Shown in pieces: positions 1 to 11,202 of a stretch of 64,000 bases of DNA (position 1 is its first letter; each line of letters starts with the position of its first letter). The DNA comes from Mortierella sp. BCC40632. Taxonomy: Eukaryota; Mortierellomycota; Mortierellomycetes; Mortierellales; Mortierellaceae. Below the pieces are notes generated by a model. The model saw only the letters and a list, made by a program, of their open reading frames with translations. It had not been told where the DNA came from and ran no database searches. Location: positions 558,001 to 622,000 of the forward strand of contig WAEK01000009.1 in the NCBI GenBank assembly GCA_011634665.1, written 5' to 3'. The translations under genes and the position numbers were made by a program.

Positions 1-130
1 GAAGTCGCGGCTGTGGCCATGGTCGTACTCGTGGGAACACGCTTTCTCTTTTTCGACGCTTGCTCTACGAAAAGAATATTTTGAACAACGAGACTGTGAA
101 TAAGGCTCGATAGTCACGGTTTTGAAGGGG
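1..130 (-). other. Possible exon open to the window edge
   Basis: On the minus strand a frame with no stop runs from about base 130 to base 1. It is preceded by a pyrimidine-rich stretch ending in CAG (bases 131-140 on the + strand), which looks like a 3' splice site. It could be a downstream exon of the ORF at 306-707, but I could not find a strong donor of matching phase that joins the two. The product is unrecognised and the region is too short to judge. Confidence 0.2.
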
Positions 131-305
131 CTGAAAAAAATATGTCTTACTACTAGAAGTCGACTGAGAGGAATTTTCCAAGGCTCTGGATAGTCCTTGA
201 GCTACAACAGCTACTAAACATTAACAATGAAGTTAGTTAATATGTAGACTAGCTCGTGTTCTTCACTTGCCCCCTCTAATGTCACAATACTCGTGAATCC
301 TTTAG

Positions 306-707
306 CTAGTATTCTAAGTTACCTTCGTGTTCTCGCAACTTAGCTGATATAGTGCGACTCTTTCCGACAACTTGACTCGAAGATACTTCAAGAATATCCA
401 ACTCGTGATTCGTAATAATGCGATTCTCATAGTAATTGTCGATAAGGTCATTCGTCATTCTTGATGCAGCCTTTGCTTTCTGACAGACAAACTCATATGA
501 GCTATTTTGTAGGTCCTGCATCCATCGTGCCCATTCCAACAATAGCTGTGACGAGCAAGATCGCTCTAGTGCACGGAAGGCAATGTACTCTTCAGGTTCA
601 AAGAGAAGTCGTCCTCCCTGAGATAAAAAATATCCCGCCCCTACCCGATTCGCATTGATTTCAGCATGCCAGCTCGTAGCATGTGAAGTATTTTGGTTCT
701 TCTCCAT
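306..707 (-). CDS. Hypothetical protein, unrecognised, possibly 5' exon
   Basis: A 133-codon ORF begins with ATG at 707 and ends with TAG at 306. The composition is balanced and non-repetitive, with mixed charged and aromatic residues (for example WARWMQDLQ and DLIDNYYENR), unlike the Ser/Leu runs that microsatellites give elsewhere here. No signal peptide, membrane segment or known motif is visible. A GTAACT donor-like site lies just before the stop, so the ORF may be the first exon of a longer gene continuing toward base 1. I do not recognise the family. It sits at the edge of a decayed accessory region, so it may itself be a remnant. Confidence 0.4.
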   Translation of the reverse strand: MEKNQNTSHATSWHAEINANRVGAGYFLSQGGRLLFEPEEYIAFRALERSCSSQLLLEWARWMQDLQNSSYEFVCQKAKAASRMTNDLIDNYYENRIITNHELDILEVSSSQVVGKSRTISAKLREHEGNLEY

Positions 708-860
708 GGAATGTCAATGTTGTTGGCGTCACGATGTCGGGTTTGTAGACGGTAATTCTTTCCTATGAAGTTTCACTTGCAAAAAAAAAAAACTATTAGT
801 AACGATGACATCTGCGGAAATACCTGTAGGACCCTAAATCACAATTATTGCCACAATACT

Positions 861-1335
861 GCCAGTCGCAACTGCCCACATACATCATGTACAGAAAGCG
901 AGTATGTGAGCAGGATCATTGCGGGACATACAGCGGACATTAGCTGCGAGCCGTATGACGAGCAAAGACCGCGAGTCTAACCCAATCCTTTACTGCCCTG
1001 AAATCTCTCTGTTAATTTGGTAGGGAATCAAATCAGCAGAAGCCAGGGGGAGCAGGAAGGGCAGGAGAAAGGGTATCAAACTCCAAATGGACTGCCATGT
1101 CATGTCAAGGCGTCCAGAAATACATTTTGCCAGTCGCAACTGCCCACATACATCATGTACAGAAAGCGAGTATGTGAGCAGGATCATTGCGGGACATACA
1201 GCGGACATTAACTGCGAGCCGTATGACGAGCAAAGACCGCGAGTCTAACCCAATCCTTTACTGCCCTGAAATCTCTCTGTTGATTTGGTAGGGAATTAAC
1301 AGAAGCCAGGGGGAGCAAGGAGGGCAGGCAAAAGT
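861..1335 (+). repeat. Direct duplication, two ~200 bp copies 268 bp apart
   Basis: The block starting gccagtcgcaactgcc at 861 recurs at 1129 and stays nearly identical for about 200 bp, to ~1064 and ~1335 respectively. The second copy differs by a few substitutions and short deletions near its end. The ~65 bp between the copies is unrelated. No terminal inverted repeat or target duplication is obvious, so the nature of the unit is unknown. Confidence 0.85.
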
Positions 1336-1387
1336 GCAAGAGGAGAACTAGCAATCGGACTCAATCATCTCTCACCCCTCGGACCGC

Positions 1388-1536
<149 letters not shown>

Positions 1537-2042
1537 AGGGATGGATGGGTGAGGGGTGAGAGAAGGATGGAGTGGAGCTCAAAAGGTAGGCGCGACGCAG
1601 GAGCAAACAAGCCACCATGATATCACCGATTTCTTACTGCGGATGCTGCAATCTCCTTCCATCAACCTTGCAGCTCCTTCTGTCCACCAACCACTTTCTC
1701 TGTCTCTGCCATGCACTCTCCCTTTCCTCGTCTCATTGCAATGTCCCTCTCCTCACTCATTTCCTCTCATCTCCTCCCTTGCTTTGATCGCTCGCACGTT
1801 CTCTTTTGACCTTACTTTTTCGTTTGTCTTTGCTCTCTTTCTTTTTTTGCCACCATTTCCACATTTTCATTGGGTCTTTGCCACCATTCTCACGCCTTTC
1901 ATCCCTTCAAACTTTCCCTATGTAATCCCACCTTCTTCTCCTCTTTCATCACGCGTTTTCTCTACATCCCGCACCTTCTCAACAGCCCAGGCTCTTTCAC
2001 CAACCAACTATCTCTTCCCCGTTTCATTGATGCTTTGCAACC

Positions 2043-3720
2043 ATGACCGACAAACACTAGATTCTGTTCTGCCTTGTGGATGGAGAGAAGACCGCGTTCC
2101 CTGTCACGATTGACTCCTCCAAGACAATCGGGGAACTCAAGAGGCTCATCAAAGCTGAACAGACTCCTGATTTTGACGACATTACCGCCAAGGACCTCAC
2201 TCTATGGAAGGCCTCTGTCCCCGTCGCACCGAAGAAAGATCGCAAAGAGATCTCGCTTGCTGATGTCGCGTCAAAGGAGGAGCTCGATGAGACTGATGAC
2301 ATACTGATGACTTCACAGAGACACCACCGAAGAAGACAATCCATTTCATTGTCCAACGCCCTCCTCCTCAAGGTAATGCATACCCTTTTTTTTTTTTTAC
2401 GATTGCCTACATCATCGTCCAGCGTTCTCCCCCCAAGGCAATGAGACGCGTCCGCTGACCGATCCCTCTAACATGTGCTTAATCCTCGCAAACCTTAATC
2501 TTTTTCTCACTTTTAGTCCATTCACCAGCACCATCTCGCTCATTGACTCCACTTCCTGGTTACCATTCGGATGGTTCTCATCCCAGTACGCTACTGTCTG
2601 ATATGGGTTCACTCGTGCTCTCTTGTCTCTGCGCTTTTTTGCTGAATGCACGCCCATTCGTTGATTGCTCTTCACCTGCATGAGCTTTTTCATCAGCTAA
2701 ACTTTCATTCTCTCGTACAACTAGGCGACCTCCATGCCGACATCAAAACAATCACGGAAAAGTTCTTTGCACCAGGACCAATTGCCAGCTTCCTTGACGC
2801 GTTTGTGAAAGGCATGGAACATCTCCCAACCACAACTGGACATATTCGAGGACTGCCTAGAGCCTGGCGTCGACAGTTTGGCCATCCTGCTGAGACTCGA
2901 CCCAGCTTGTTATTCATGGATCTTCCCAACCCTTCGGTACCTGATTCAGCGTCAAGGAATCTCGCCGCGGGTTCAATTCTGGACTTGGTGAAAGAGAACA
3001 ACAGGGCATTCATACCTGTCTTTGGCGTATCTGGTAGGTCTCTGGAGGCATGGCTTGATCTGCAAATTTCAAGAGCAGTGCTCTAATGCTCTAATTTTTC
3101 CTTCACATCTCCTCATGTCCACAATAGGATGCGGCAAGACTCGCGCTGTGATCGAGCTTCTCTCTCAACACTGGGACTTTTACTTCAATGCTTCCAGTGA
3201 TGACTGGGGATCTGCAGATATGATGACCCTTTGATCTGTCGTCCAGAAGTACTTGAATGACCGGCGTGACTCTTCCGATATAGACCTAGAGGCCAACAAC
3301 GGATATGCAAGAAAGACAACACTCTTGCTCTTTCTCTTTCGACTTATCATCTTCAAGCGCTGTTTGAATATCCCCGGCAGCAGCGAGTCGTTGACCAGCG
3401 CTAGAAGTGTGCCCGCATGTGCTCTTCGAACAGGACTTTTTCAACATGCTCTTCCTTCAGCTTCCCCATCTTCGACATCACTGTGAAACCGATCTTTGGG
3501 ATTTTGTCCGCAGTGTGTATGAAGATCTCCCAAAGGACCCCAGTGGTGGTCAGCAGCTCGTGATCAACATAGGCGATAACAATTCCGGCAACATTTTCCC
3601 CCAAGAGCATGTAGAATTCATTGATCGACTCAAGAATGCGCGGAAGCATTCTGCTGACGACGAGGATAGTAGCGATGAGGATTGTTCTGAAAAAGCAGAG
3701 GAGCTAGTCTACCACTGCAC
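2043..3720 (+). pseudogene. Crinkler (CRN) family effector-like pseudogene
   Basis: The N-terminal part reads LFCLVDGE, then a KTIGELKRLIK stretch and DDI..KDLTLWK, the ubiquitin-like header I associate with Crinkler-type proteins of Mortierella and arbuscular fungi. After an intron at 2373-2724 come a 'HADIKTITEKFF' block and 'RNLAAGSILDLVKENN'. After a second intron (3034-3127) a P-loop GVSGCGKT is formed exactly across the splice, followed by a 'DDWGSADMMTL' motif. The copy is broken: a TAG five codons after the ATG (2058-2060), a one-base loss near 2301-2306, a TGA at 3232-3234, and a small frame-changing deletion near 3405. The C-terminal part after ~3700 is unrecognisable. Intact relatives are thought to be modular proteins with an NTPase domain; the role in non-pathogenic fungi is unclear. 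Family call confident, pseudogene status likely. Confidence 0.82.
2342..2443 (+). repeat. Diverged tandem copy of exon end inside CRN intron 1
   Basis: The last ~35 bases of CRN exon 1 with its donor (encoding IVQRPPPQ, then GTAATG) have a diverged second copy 66 bp downstream, inside the intron. That copy would read YIIVQRSPPK and carries GCAATG in place of the donor. It looks like a local duplication that left a ghost exon end. Confidence 0.5.
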
Positions 3721-4664
3721 CCTCTTCAGCCTCGTTGGCCACTCCTTTTATTTTTCTTCGAACAGCTATCAAATTCTTTTACCCTTTTGTTGTCATACCC
3801 TGCGTTCGCAATCATTCCTTCAGCTCTTCTGCCCCGATAGCACTTTGCATCTTTTAGCAAGATGGATATCTTTTAGTTGGATATCGAGGAATCCACATCG
3901 TCCTAAGCAATCTTTTCAAATCCTTAAAGATATTGTTATTGTATGCGATGCGAGACGAATGAGACCGAATAAGTGTTTTTTTTTTGTTTGTTTTTTTTTG
4001 ACTGCAACTGGAGGGGGCGATGTGTTAGAACAGCGTGAGAGGACAAATTTCGGATAAGAATACAAGGGAGAGCAGCGACAATGCAGAGGATGAGTAGTGG
4101 CAGTAATAAAGGAGAGCAGCGACAGGGTGGAGGGTGTTAGTACAGCATCAGTACAATGTTAGTCGCGTTAGTATGATGTTAGTCAGGGTTAATTCAGGTC
4201 AGAGGAGATCAACGACAGCATGCAAGTATTTTATCCGTCAATCCTTGCTTTTGCTTTGTTTATTGAGTTGGTGAGATCTAGTGTAGTTGGCTGCATCAAA
4301 GAGGAGATTTGCTTCAGAACTATAAGTCGACAATCAGAGGGATGGACGAGAGGTTAGTGCAGCTTCTTGATAGTTTTTGCCCTCCTTTTATACTTGTTGC
4401 TGTGGCAGTCGGAGTAATATCTAGAGGTGGCGTTGGATAAATGCTCCGATTGAGATAATCCGACAATGTTGCGCAGTATGTTAACCGCAAGCCTCTGAAT
4501 CATGTACGTTGTAAAGTGATTCGGTACCTCAACACAGGTCCAAGAAGAAGACGCTCAGGTATTCCACACAAAGTCCTGCTAGCTTTCGATCGCGGTACTC
4601 GCACAAGGAACGCTTCGAGCCTATCACAAAACATGATCCACTAGACAACATGACGTAGCACACA
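3721..4664. other. AT-rich gene-free stretch between CRN and Fanzor relics
   Basis: No gene is supported. There are short degenerate direct repeats: GAGAGCAGCGACA occurs twice between about 4069 and 4125, and GTTAGT-type motifs recur four times between about 4135 and 4190. These could be remnants of a transposon end, but no terminal inverted repeat was identified. Confidence 0.45.
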
Positions 4665-7128
4665 TTGAGGCCATGGAGGCACATGACAACAAACGACCCG
4701 ATTACACAGGCATCCACCAAGAGCAAGAAGACTCCGGAGATACGAGGGCCTCTCCAAAACACAAACAAGAAAAAACTGCTTAATGAACTAGCAAACGAGC
4801 GCCCCATTGTCGCACTCGATATGAGAACGCTACACGCTAATGTCAGAAGGGCTGTTGGCACTTATGAATCTGACGAGTCTCCAGCCACAACGATCGTCGA
4901 CTGCATCAGATGTGCTGTTCAGCAAGCTTCAACTGCCAAACGACGTGCCAGGAGCTGATTGGGTTGTATCTCGAGGAAGTCTTTCGGCACACTGGTATCA
5001 GTCAAGAAGATCGAGATTTCTTGGATATCCTTTGTCCTCGTCTCTCCAACAGTAGTGACATGAAGGATGTTATTAACGACAATGACAGCCCCACAGACAA
5101 GACGGAGTCGTTTATTCATTGCTTTATGACATTCTTGTACTCTGGTAATCCTCCAATAACTCCCTTAAAGACCTCCGAGACCTCCAAGACCTCGAAGCCC
5201 TCGAAGCCTCACATTGGCACCATTGTCAACAAATTCATCTCGCGTCTGCAAGGCCTTGACATACTGCCTACGCCTGACAAGAGCGCAACAGGGAATCCAC
5301 GGAACATTCTCGAGTTCACGCCATGTCTTTTGGTCCGCTTCATCTCCATGCAACTTTCAGTTGAAATAAAGCGACATTACAAGGAAGGTTGCCAAAAACA
5401 CTCTACGCAAGTAAAAACAAACAAACAAACAAAGCACAAATGCAGTTAGAATCAAGTGCTCTTTTACACTATCAACTAATATCATCTTGTACCTAGCTCT
5501 TGAGACAGCAAGAAAATGGTAGACACCCGTCGCTTTTAAATTTCCATTTGGATGCTCACAAGCATGTCCCCACAATCGAGACGTTTTTCCTTTTCAACAG
5601 CCTCGTTGGGCACAAATACCGAGCCTTCCCTGTCTCGCCAATTGAAAACGGCTTCATGACCTTCACTAAGTCTGAGCTTGGAGCATTTTTTTTTTTTTTT
5701 TTTTGCAAAAAAAAAAAAACTTTCACTACATCAGCACATGATGAGCCTCGTAGGACGAGACCCAAATGACTCCAAAACGTTCAAGTTAGCCGACCTCAAT
5801 GCCTGGCTTCTCGGGCAAACTCCGGGACTCTTTATCAAGCACTTCTTATCACCTGTTGCAACGGCAGAAGGTTTGACCACTAGACAAAAAGGCAAGGCTG
5901 GACTCACCGCTGCCATCAAACACCCTAGCTTGGATGATATCGAAGAACATATCAACAAGCTCCAAGATCCCTCCTTTGAGCCCTGCATGTATGACGATAA
6001 AGGCTACATCCTTCATGGATCCATTAGGACCGATGGCTTCCAGTTGCAACTCTTGGCTTTCAAGACAAGAGAGCTCCAATCAGTACGGTACAGACGCTAC
6101 AAGGAAGACATCTTGCCCGATCAACTTATTTCCACCGTGGGTGGGACTGACCACTTTCTGTCCGCAATGTGGTTAAGACCGAGCATGATGTCAAAAGGAT
6201 CTGGGACTGCACAGCCGAGCAAGCTGGTGAAATCTCATACCTTGGAATAGATTTGGGTCAAACGTGTGTAGTAGGCGCATGCGCACTTCTACCAAGTGGC
6301 GAGCAGCCAAAAGGATGGAAAAAGAAGAAGAGAAGCAAAAATCGGAAGCGGCGCAGGGGAAGACGAGGCAGCAGGAAGAATAACAAGTCAGCCGTCAAAA
6401 GCTATCCAACGGACAACACAAGAGTAGGCAGAGCTCGATACCTCAACCTTGCAGTGAAACAAAAGGCAGTGTTACAGCCAACCTTCAAATTTCGAAGATG
6501 GATGGAAGTTCAGAAAATGGCCACTATCGTCCAGTCACCAACGATGGTGCAACCATCCTCCAGTACCACTGACACAGCTCAAGGCCAGCCACAACTTTCG
6601 ATCGTAGACATTGAGACAGCATCTCCAGCACTGTGTGGTGAAGGCACCTCAGCACGGCGCTACTTTGAGCATAGAAACCTGTACATGGTGGAGCTGAACA
6701 AGTTCTATAACCATAACTACATTTTTAAAAGGCACAAGTGGGACTCGAAGCGAGCAAAGACTGAGGAATATCAACGTATTACCGACAGTATACTGAGAAT
6801 GGTGGGTGGTTGCGTTGATGCCAAGAGGAAGGCTAACAACGAGGTCGTGATCGGTATTGGACTCGGCAAATTTATGTCCAGCAGCAACCTCTCCTCATTA
6901 CATGGCACCTTCTGCCAGAAATATCTGCATCGCGACAGCATGACCGGGCAAAGTATGTGCAATGCGATGCGCGGATACGTGGAATTCCGACAGCGACCAC
7001 TATATTTGCAACCCGTGGACGATAATGGGCAGTATCACTGGTTGCAGCAACAAAGTAGCAGCAACAAGAGACGTTCAACGACAGATTCAGGAGACCGAGC
7101 AATGAGACTGGCCAAAGTAGCAGACTAG
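4665..7128 (+). pseudogene. Fanzor/TnpB-like RNA-guided nuclease relic
   Basis: Pieces of one protein are spread over several frames: 4665-~4950; ~4950-5410; after a clean phase-0 intron (5411-5496, GTAAAA...CTAAT...CTAG), 5497-~5690; ~5722-~6160; and ~6160-7128. The last piece is an uninterrupted 300-codon stretch. Visible motifs are GSIRTDGFQLQLL and RYRRYKEDILP (conserved core before RuvC), GIDLG (RuvC-I, catalytic Asp), a basic tract KKKKRSKNRKRRRG like a nuclear localisation signal, VVIGIGLGKF (RuvC-II region), and YLHRDSMTG..MCN (RuvC-III, catalytic Asp) followed by RPLYLQP. The zinc ribbon with its CxxC pairs, expected between SLHGTF and the HRD motif, is missing except for one Cys. 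Fanzors are eukaryotic TnpB relatives guided by an RNA encoded near their 3' end. With at least three frame changes and this deletion, the copy is almost certainly inactive. Exact start unknown. Confidence 0.75.
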
Positions 7129-7147
7129 CTTTTGTAGCAGACTAGAT
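7119..7147 (+). repeat. Short tandem repeat at the Fanzor relic stop
   Basis: The 11-mer GTAGCAGACTA occurs at 7119 and again at 7136. The first copy contains the stop codon of the relic. It may be replication slippage or the edge of the mobile unit. Confidence 0.6.
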
Positions 7148-7819
7148 TTTTTTTCTTTCTTTGCGTCTTTGAAAGAGAGGCAGAGATCGGTAACAAGATG
7201 GGAAAGATGGGTGAAAAGAAAGGGAAAGAGAGAGAGAGAGAGGAAAAGGAGGATTTTCTCTTCCTCTCATAGCTAGGCAGGAAAAAACAATTGTTCTATA
7301 TCTCGATTCAGCAGTTCCAATCTGCCCTTGCTACCGACAAAAACAAGTGTGCTTCTGTCTCAGATGATGCGTCATGTCGGCTATTTGCCGTCCTTTGAGC
7401 AAAAGAGCAAAGTCGTCCTCAAAGGAATGTTTAACACTGTGGTATGATGTATGTGGGGTACAATGGGTACAGGTGAGTGGAAAAGAGAAAGAGAAAGAGA
7501 GAAAGAGAAAGAGAGAAAGAGAGAGAGAGAAAGAGAGAAAGAACAAACGAAAGAGAGAGAGAGAGAGGGAGAGGGAGGGAGGGAGAAAGAGAAAACTGCG
7601 CTAACAAAAGTTTGGATATGGACAGGCATTGACTGTGGAATGGACATCGTGTCCTCATCTAAACTTTCCCTCTACTTTGTCCCCCCTGGGAGAACTCTCC
7701 GTTCCCAATGGGATATGAAACCACGGATCGGTGTTTCCGGAAAACCACCAGAAAGTCCTGTTCAAAATCGAAGAGCTGGAGCTCAAAAGGAATCCAAAAA
7801 AAGGCTCGTTCTTTGTCCC

Positions 7820-7858
<39 letters not shown>

Positions 7859-7941
7859 CTCTCTTTTCTCTCTCTTCCCCCCCCCCTCCCTCTCTTCTCT
7901 CTCTCTCTCTTTCTTTTCTCTCTTTCTCTTTTCGTAATCTT

Positions 7942-7985
<44 letters not shown>

Positions 7986-9118
7986 TCCCTTCAGGACGAG
8001 CCAAAAAGAACCTTCTCTCTCCCCTTATCGGTTGGACTCTACTTCCAATCCAGCTCCATTCAATCCTTGTTCATTCTCCAGGATCCCCGGTTCGGTCCTC
8101 AACCACGCCTTTGCCTCATCTTATATCCTAGAGTCGACTCGAAAATATAACAATAGTAAAAGTACTCATTCAATGTCGTGCTAGCAACAGGAAGTAAGTA
8201 ACCCAGCCCAAAGTCTCCGTCCCCCGAGCCACGCTTCACCTTTCTGCTCTCGTTCTCTTCCGTTCATGTGTGCGCACTATCTTTCTCCACCGGAGCGTGG
8301 TTTACTTTTGTTGCCACAAAGGCCGACCTTTTTCTTTTTTTTTCTTCTTCTTCGGACATCCCACTTTACTGCTCATACGAATTTATACAAGTTCGAGCGA
8401 CCATCGGATTGTTCACGCTGGCGACCGTGGGCGTGGTTGGACGCGTCGCTCAATTTAGACGTTTATTTTTTTTTCTATATATTTTTTTTTATATTGCTTA
8501 CAGAAACTGCAACAGTTGACTGCAGAGCAACTGTAGGCTCTTTCTTGGTCAATGCTCTCGTACTCCCTCTTTCACCCTTTGGCATGAGGACTTCCCAATG
8601 TCCAAAAAAGTCCGGCTTGTCTCCCTTTCAAAATGGCTGCATTGCCATGCAGTCATCCGCACCCTCTCTCTCTCTCTCTCCCTTTTCCTGTCCTCCTCTC
8701 CTGTGCAATTTAATGACGGTGTCCCATTAGCCTCTTCTAGCGTCGAACAACAACAAAAAAAAAACAAGGAGCGCCCTTGTTTTTTTTATTGATACTTTGA
8801 GCGTGTTTCTTTCCCCCACACCCCACTCCGCTGAATGGATGGATGCAACCATGGTCGCTTTTAGTCTCTGGGTTTGGGAAGCGGTGCTCTTGTAATTGCA
8901 GTGACGAGTACGGCTAGCAGAGGTTGCCTCTGCAGCAGGTCAAAAACAGCACGGCACTTTTTTTTTTTTTGGTGTTCTTCTGGACTTGGGTTCCCTTTTA
9001 TTTCTGTTATGGTCCTTAGTATATCTTTGCGCATCTTCTCATGAAAATGCTTAGAGGTACCTCTCACTCAACGACAGAGGGTTTCTCGAGACTGCAAAAG
9101 AGCAAAAAGAGGTGCGAT

Positions 9119-9151
<33 letters not shown>

Positions 9152-9391
9152 GCAAAAGAGAGAATAGACTGGATCGGGGATAGGACTCGACTGGCACGTT
9201 CGTCCTTTCCATGACCGAGCATCAGTCAAGGCTACTGCACTCTCTACTCTCGAAATCTCATGTCCTGCTCGTTTTGCTTTGTTGCCTTCAGGACCCGCTC
9301 TCCCTTGACTCCTGGTGCCGGGAAGCAGAGACCCCACGGCTCTCTTTCTCTTTCGTTTCGCCTGCCTCGCACTTTATCTTTTTTTTCTCCT

Positions 9392-9453
<62 letters not shown>

Positions 9454-11164
9454 CCTTCTGGCTCCGCTAATCGTTCTTCCTTTTATTCCTGATCTCTATT
9501 TTCGTCCTCGATACTCTGGGCAATGTATAAACATTGCTTGGACTTCCACGTTACGCTGAGAGTAGTTACTGAGTAATGATGCTCTTCTCCTTCTTGCCCC
9601 CTCTTGAAGCATTAGTATCACCCTACACGAGAACCGATATCTCCGGCCCATCCGACTTGAATCCCACCTCGACACTCCGAGCACCCTTTTCCACTCTGGA
9701 CAAACCCTCGGGACCCCTCTTCCTACCTCTCTCCATTCTCCAACCTTGTACTTTATCCTCATCATCCGGACTCTCTCCCTATTTCTCTCTCTTTCTCTCT
9801 CTTTTCGTCATCTCATCTCTCTCTCACCCCTTCTCATTACGCCCTTCTCAGCGCTGTTGTCATCATCCACACAGCCTCTAGTCTCTTTAGACTCTGACCA
9901 ACAACCCTATTCTCCCTCGGTGCCAACTCTACGACTCGACCTTATATTTGATTCTCAACTTGACCCCGAAAAAAAAGAAAAGACAAACGACACCACCCTC
10001 TCTCTCTCTTTCCCTTTCTCTTGCCAGTCCTTTCCAAAACTTCAGCCCGTCGGGAACGAAACACTTTTTTTTTTTTTTTTTTTTTTTTTTTCTTCAATCG
10101 TCCAGCCCAGTCCATGAACTCGATTAACGACCGTCCCTTTTCATTCATCCCCTCAATTTCATACTTTTTTCCTGTCCCCACTTCCGACTAACGCCTTAAG
10201 GTATGTGTATGTGGTCTTTCAGAAGGGGGAGGGGAGGACAAGGGAGCTCTACTCTCTCTTCCCTTGACCTCGAAGCGTTGGTAAGGGAGGAGCATGGGAG
10301 ATTGAAGGAGGGGACTTTCCGAGATTCGGTACCTGGGTAAATCTGTCGGCGCTTGACAATTGGGTAGGAGCGATGGATGAGAGAAGCCGAGGCCATGTTC
10401 TCTCTTTTTCTCTCTCTTTTATCCAACGTGATGGATATAGTCAACCTCATTCAGGACGCGAGAAAGTAGCGCCCAAATATCCCCTTATCCCTTTATTTTT
10501 TTTTAACGTTCCGGACTCCGACTTTCTGGATTCTCTCGTTGCTTACTGCCCACACACATACACACATACACACACACAAAAGAAAGGCATCGGCAACTAC
10601 CCAAACTATTGCGACTTTTTTTTCTCGGCTTCAATTTTTTTTTCCCAACCTCGGCAAAAATACTCGAGTCGGCTCAACCATCCTCTGCTCAATTCAACTC
10701 GACTTGAACCTGAACTCAAATTCCTTTACTGTTTTTGCTCAATGAGAGGGTCGGAAGTTCTCCCACAATGGGATGGGCGTCCCTTTAGCCCTTCATCTCG
10801 GCAAACTTGTTTACTCCGACCTCATCTCTTCACTTTCTTCCACTTCTTCCTCCTCCTGTCCTCTCCCCCTCCTCCCGCTCACCACTCCCTTTCACCCCAG
10901 CTACTCCTTCTTTCTATCTTTCTATCTTTTTTTTTTCTCCCAAGTCTCGATGGTACAATCTGCGCTCATTATTGTACAGTTGTATAGCATACGTTCTCCA
11001 TAGGCGATCGGACTTTTCGACCTATTGTCCATTTTTTAGGCCCCCCCTCCTCCTTCCTTTTTTTTTTTTTTTTTTTTTTTTTAATCCTCCGGCCCCATTG
11101 TCTATCTTTTTCCCCTTTTGACAGTTTCGGTCTCCTCAATCCGATCTCACCTTTTTTTTTTACC

Positions 11165-11202
11165 TTGCTTGCGCGCGTGTGTGTGCGTGTGCGTGTGCGT
11201 GT
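11165..11202 (+). repeat. Alternating purine-pyrimidine tract, Z-DNA-prone
   Basis: About 35 bp of alternating GC/GT (gcgcgcgtgtgtgtgcgtgt and on) is the type of sequence able to adopt left-handed DNA. It lies ~1.6 kb upstream of the permease start. Confidence 0.6.

Noticed and set aside
6169..7128. An intact short Fanzor-like protein
   Set aside because: The frame upstream continues the same protein with a shift near 6160, and the zinc ribbon is missing; a short functional gene starting here is not supported.
7451..8131. 226-codon ORF of Glu/Arg then Ser/Leu repeats
   Set aside because: It is a translation of the GA and CT tracts; no non-repetitive domain.
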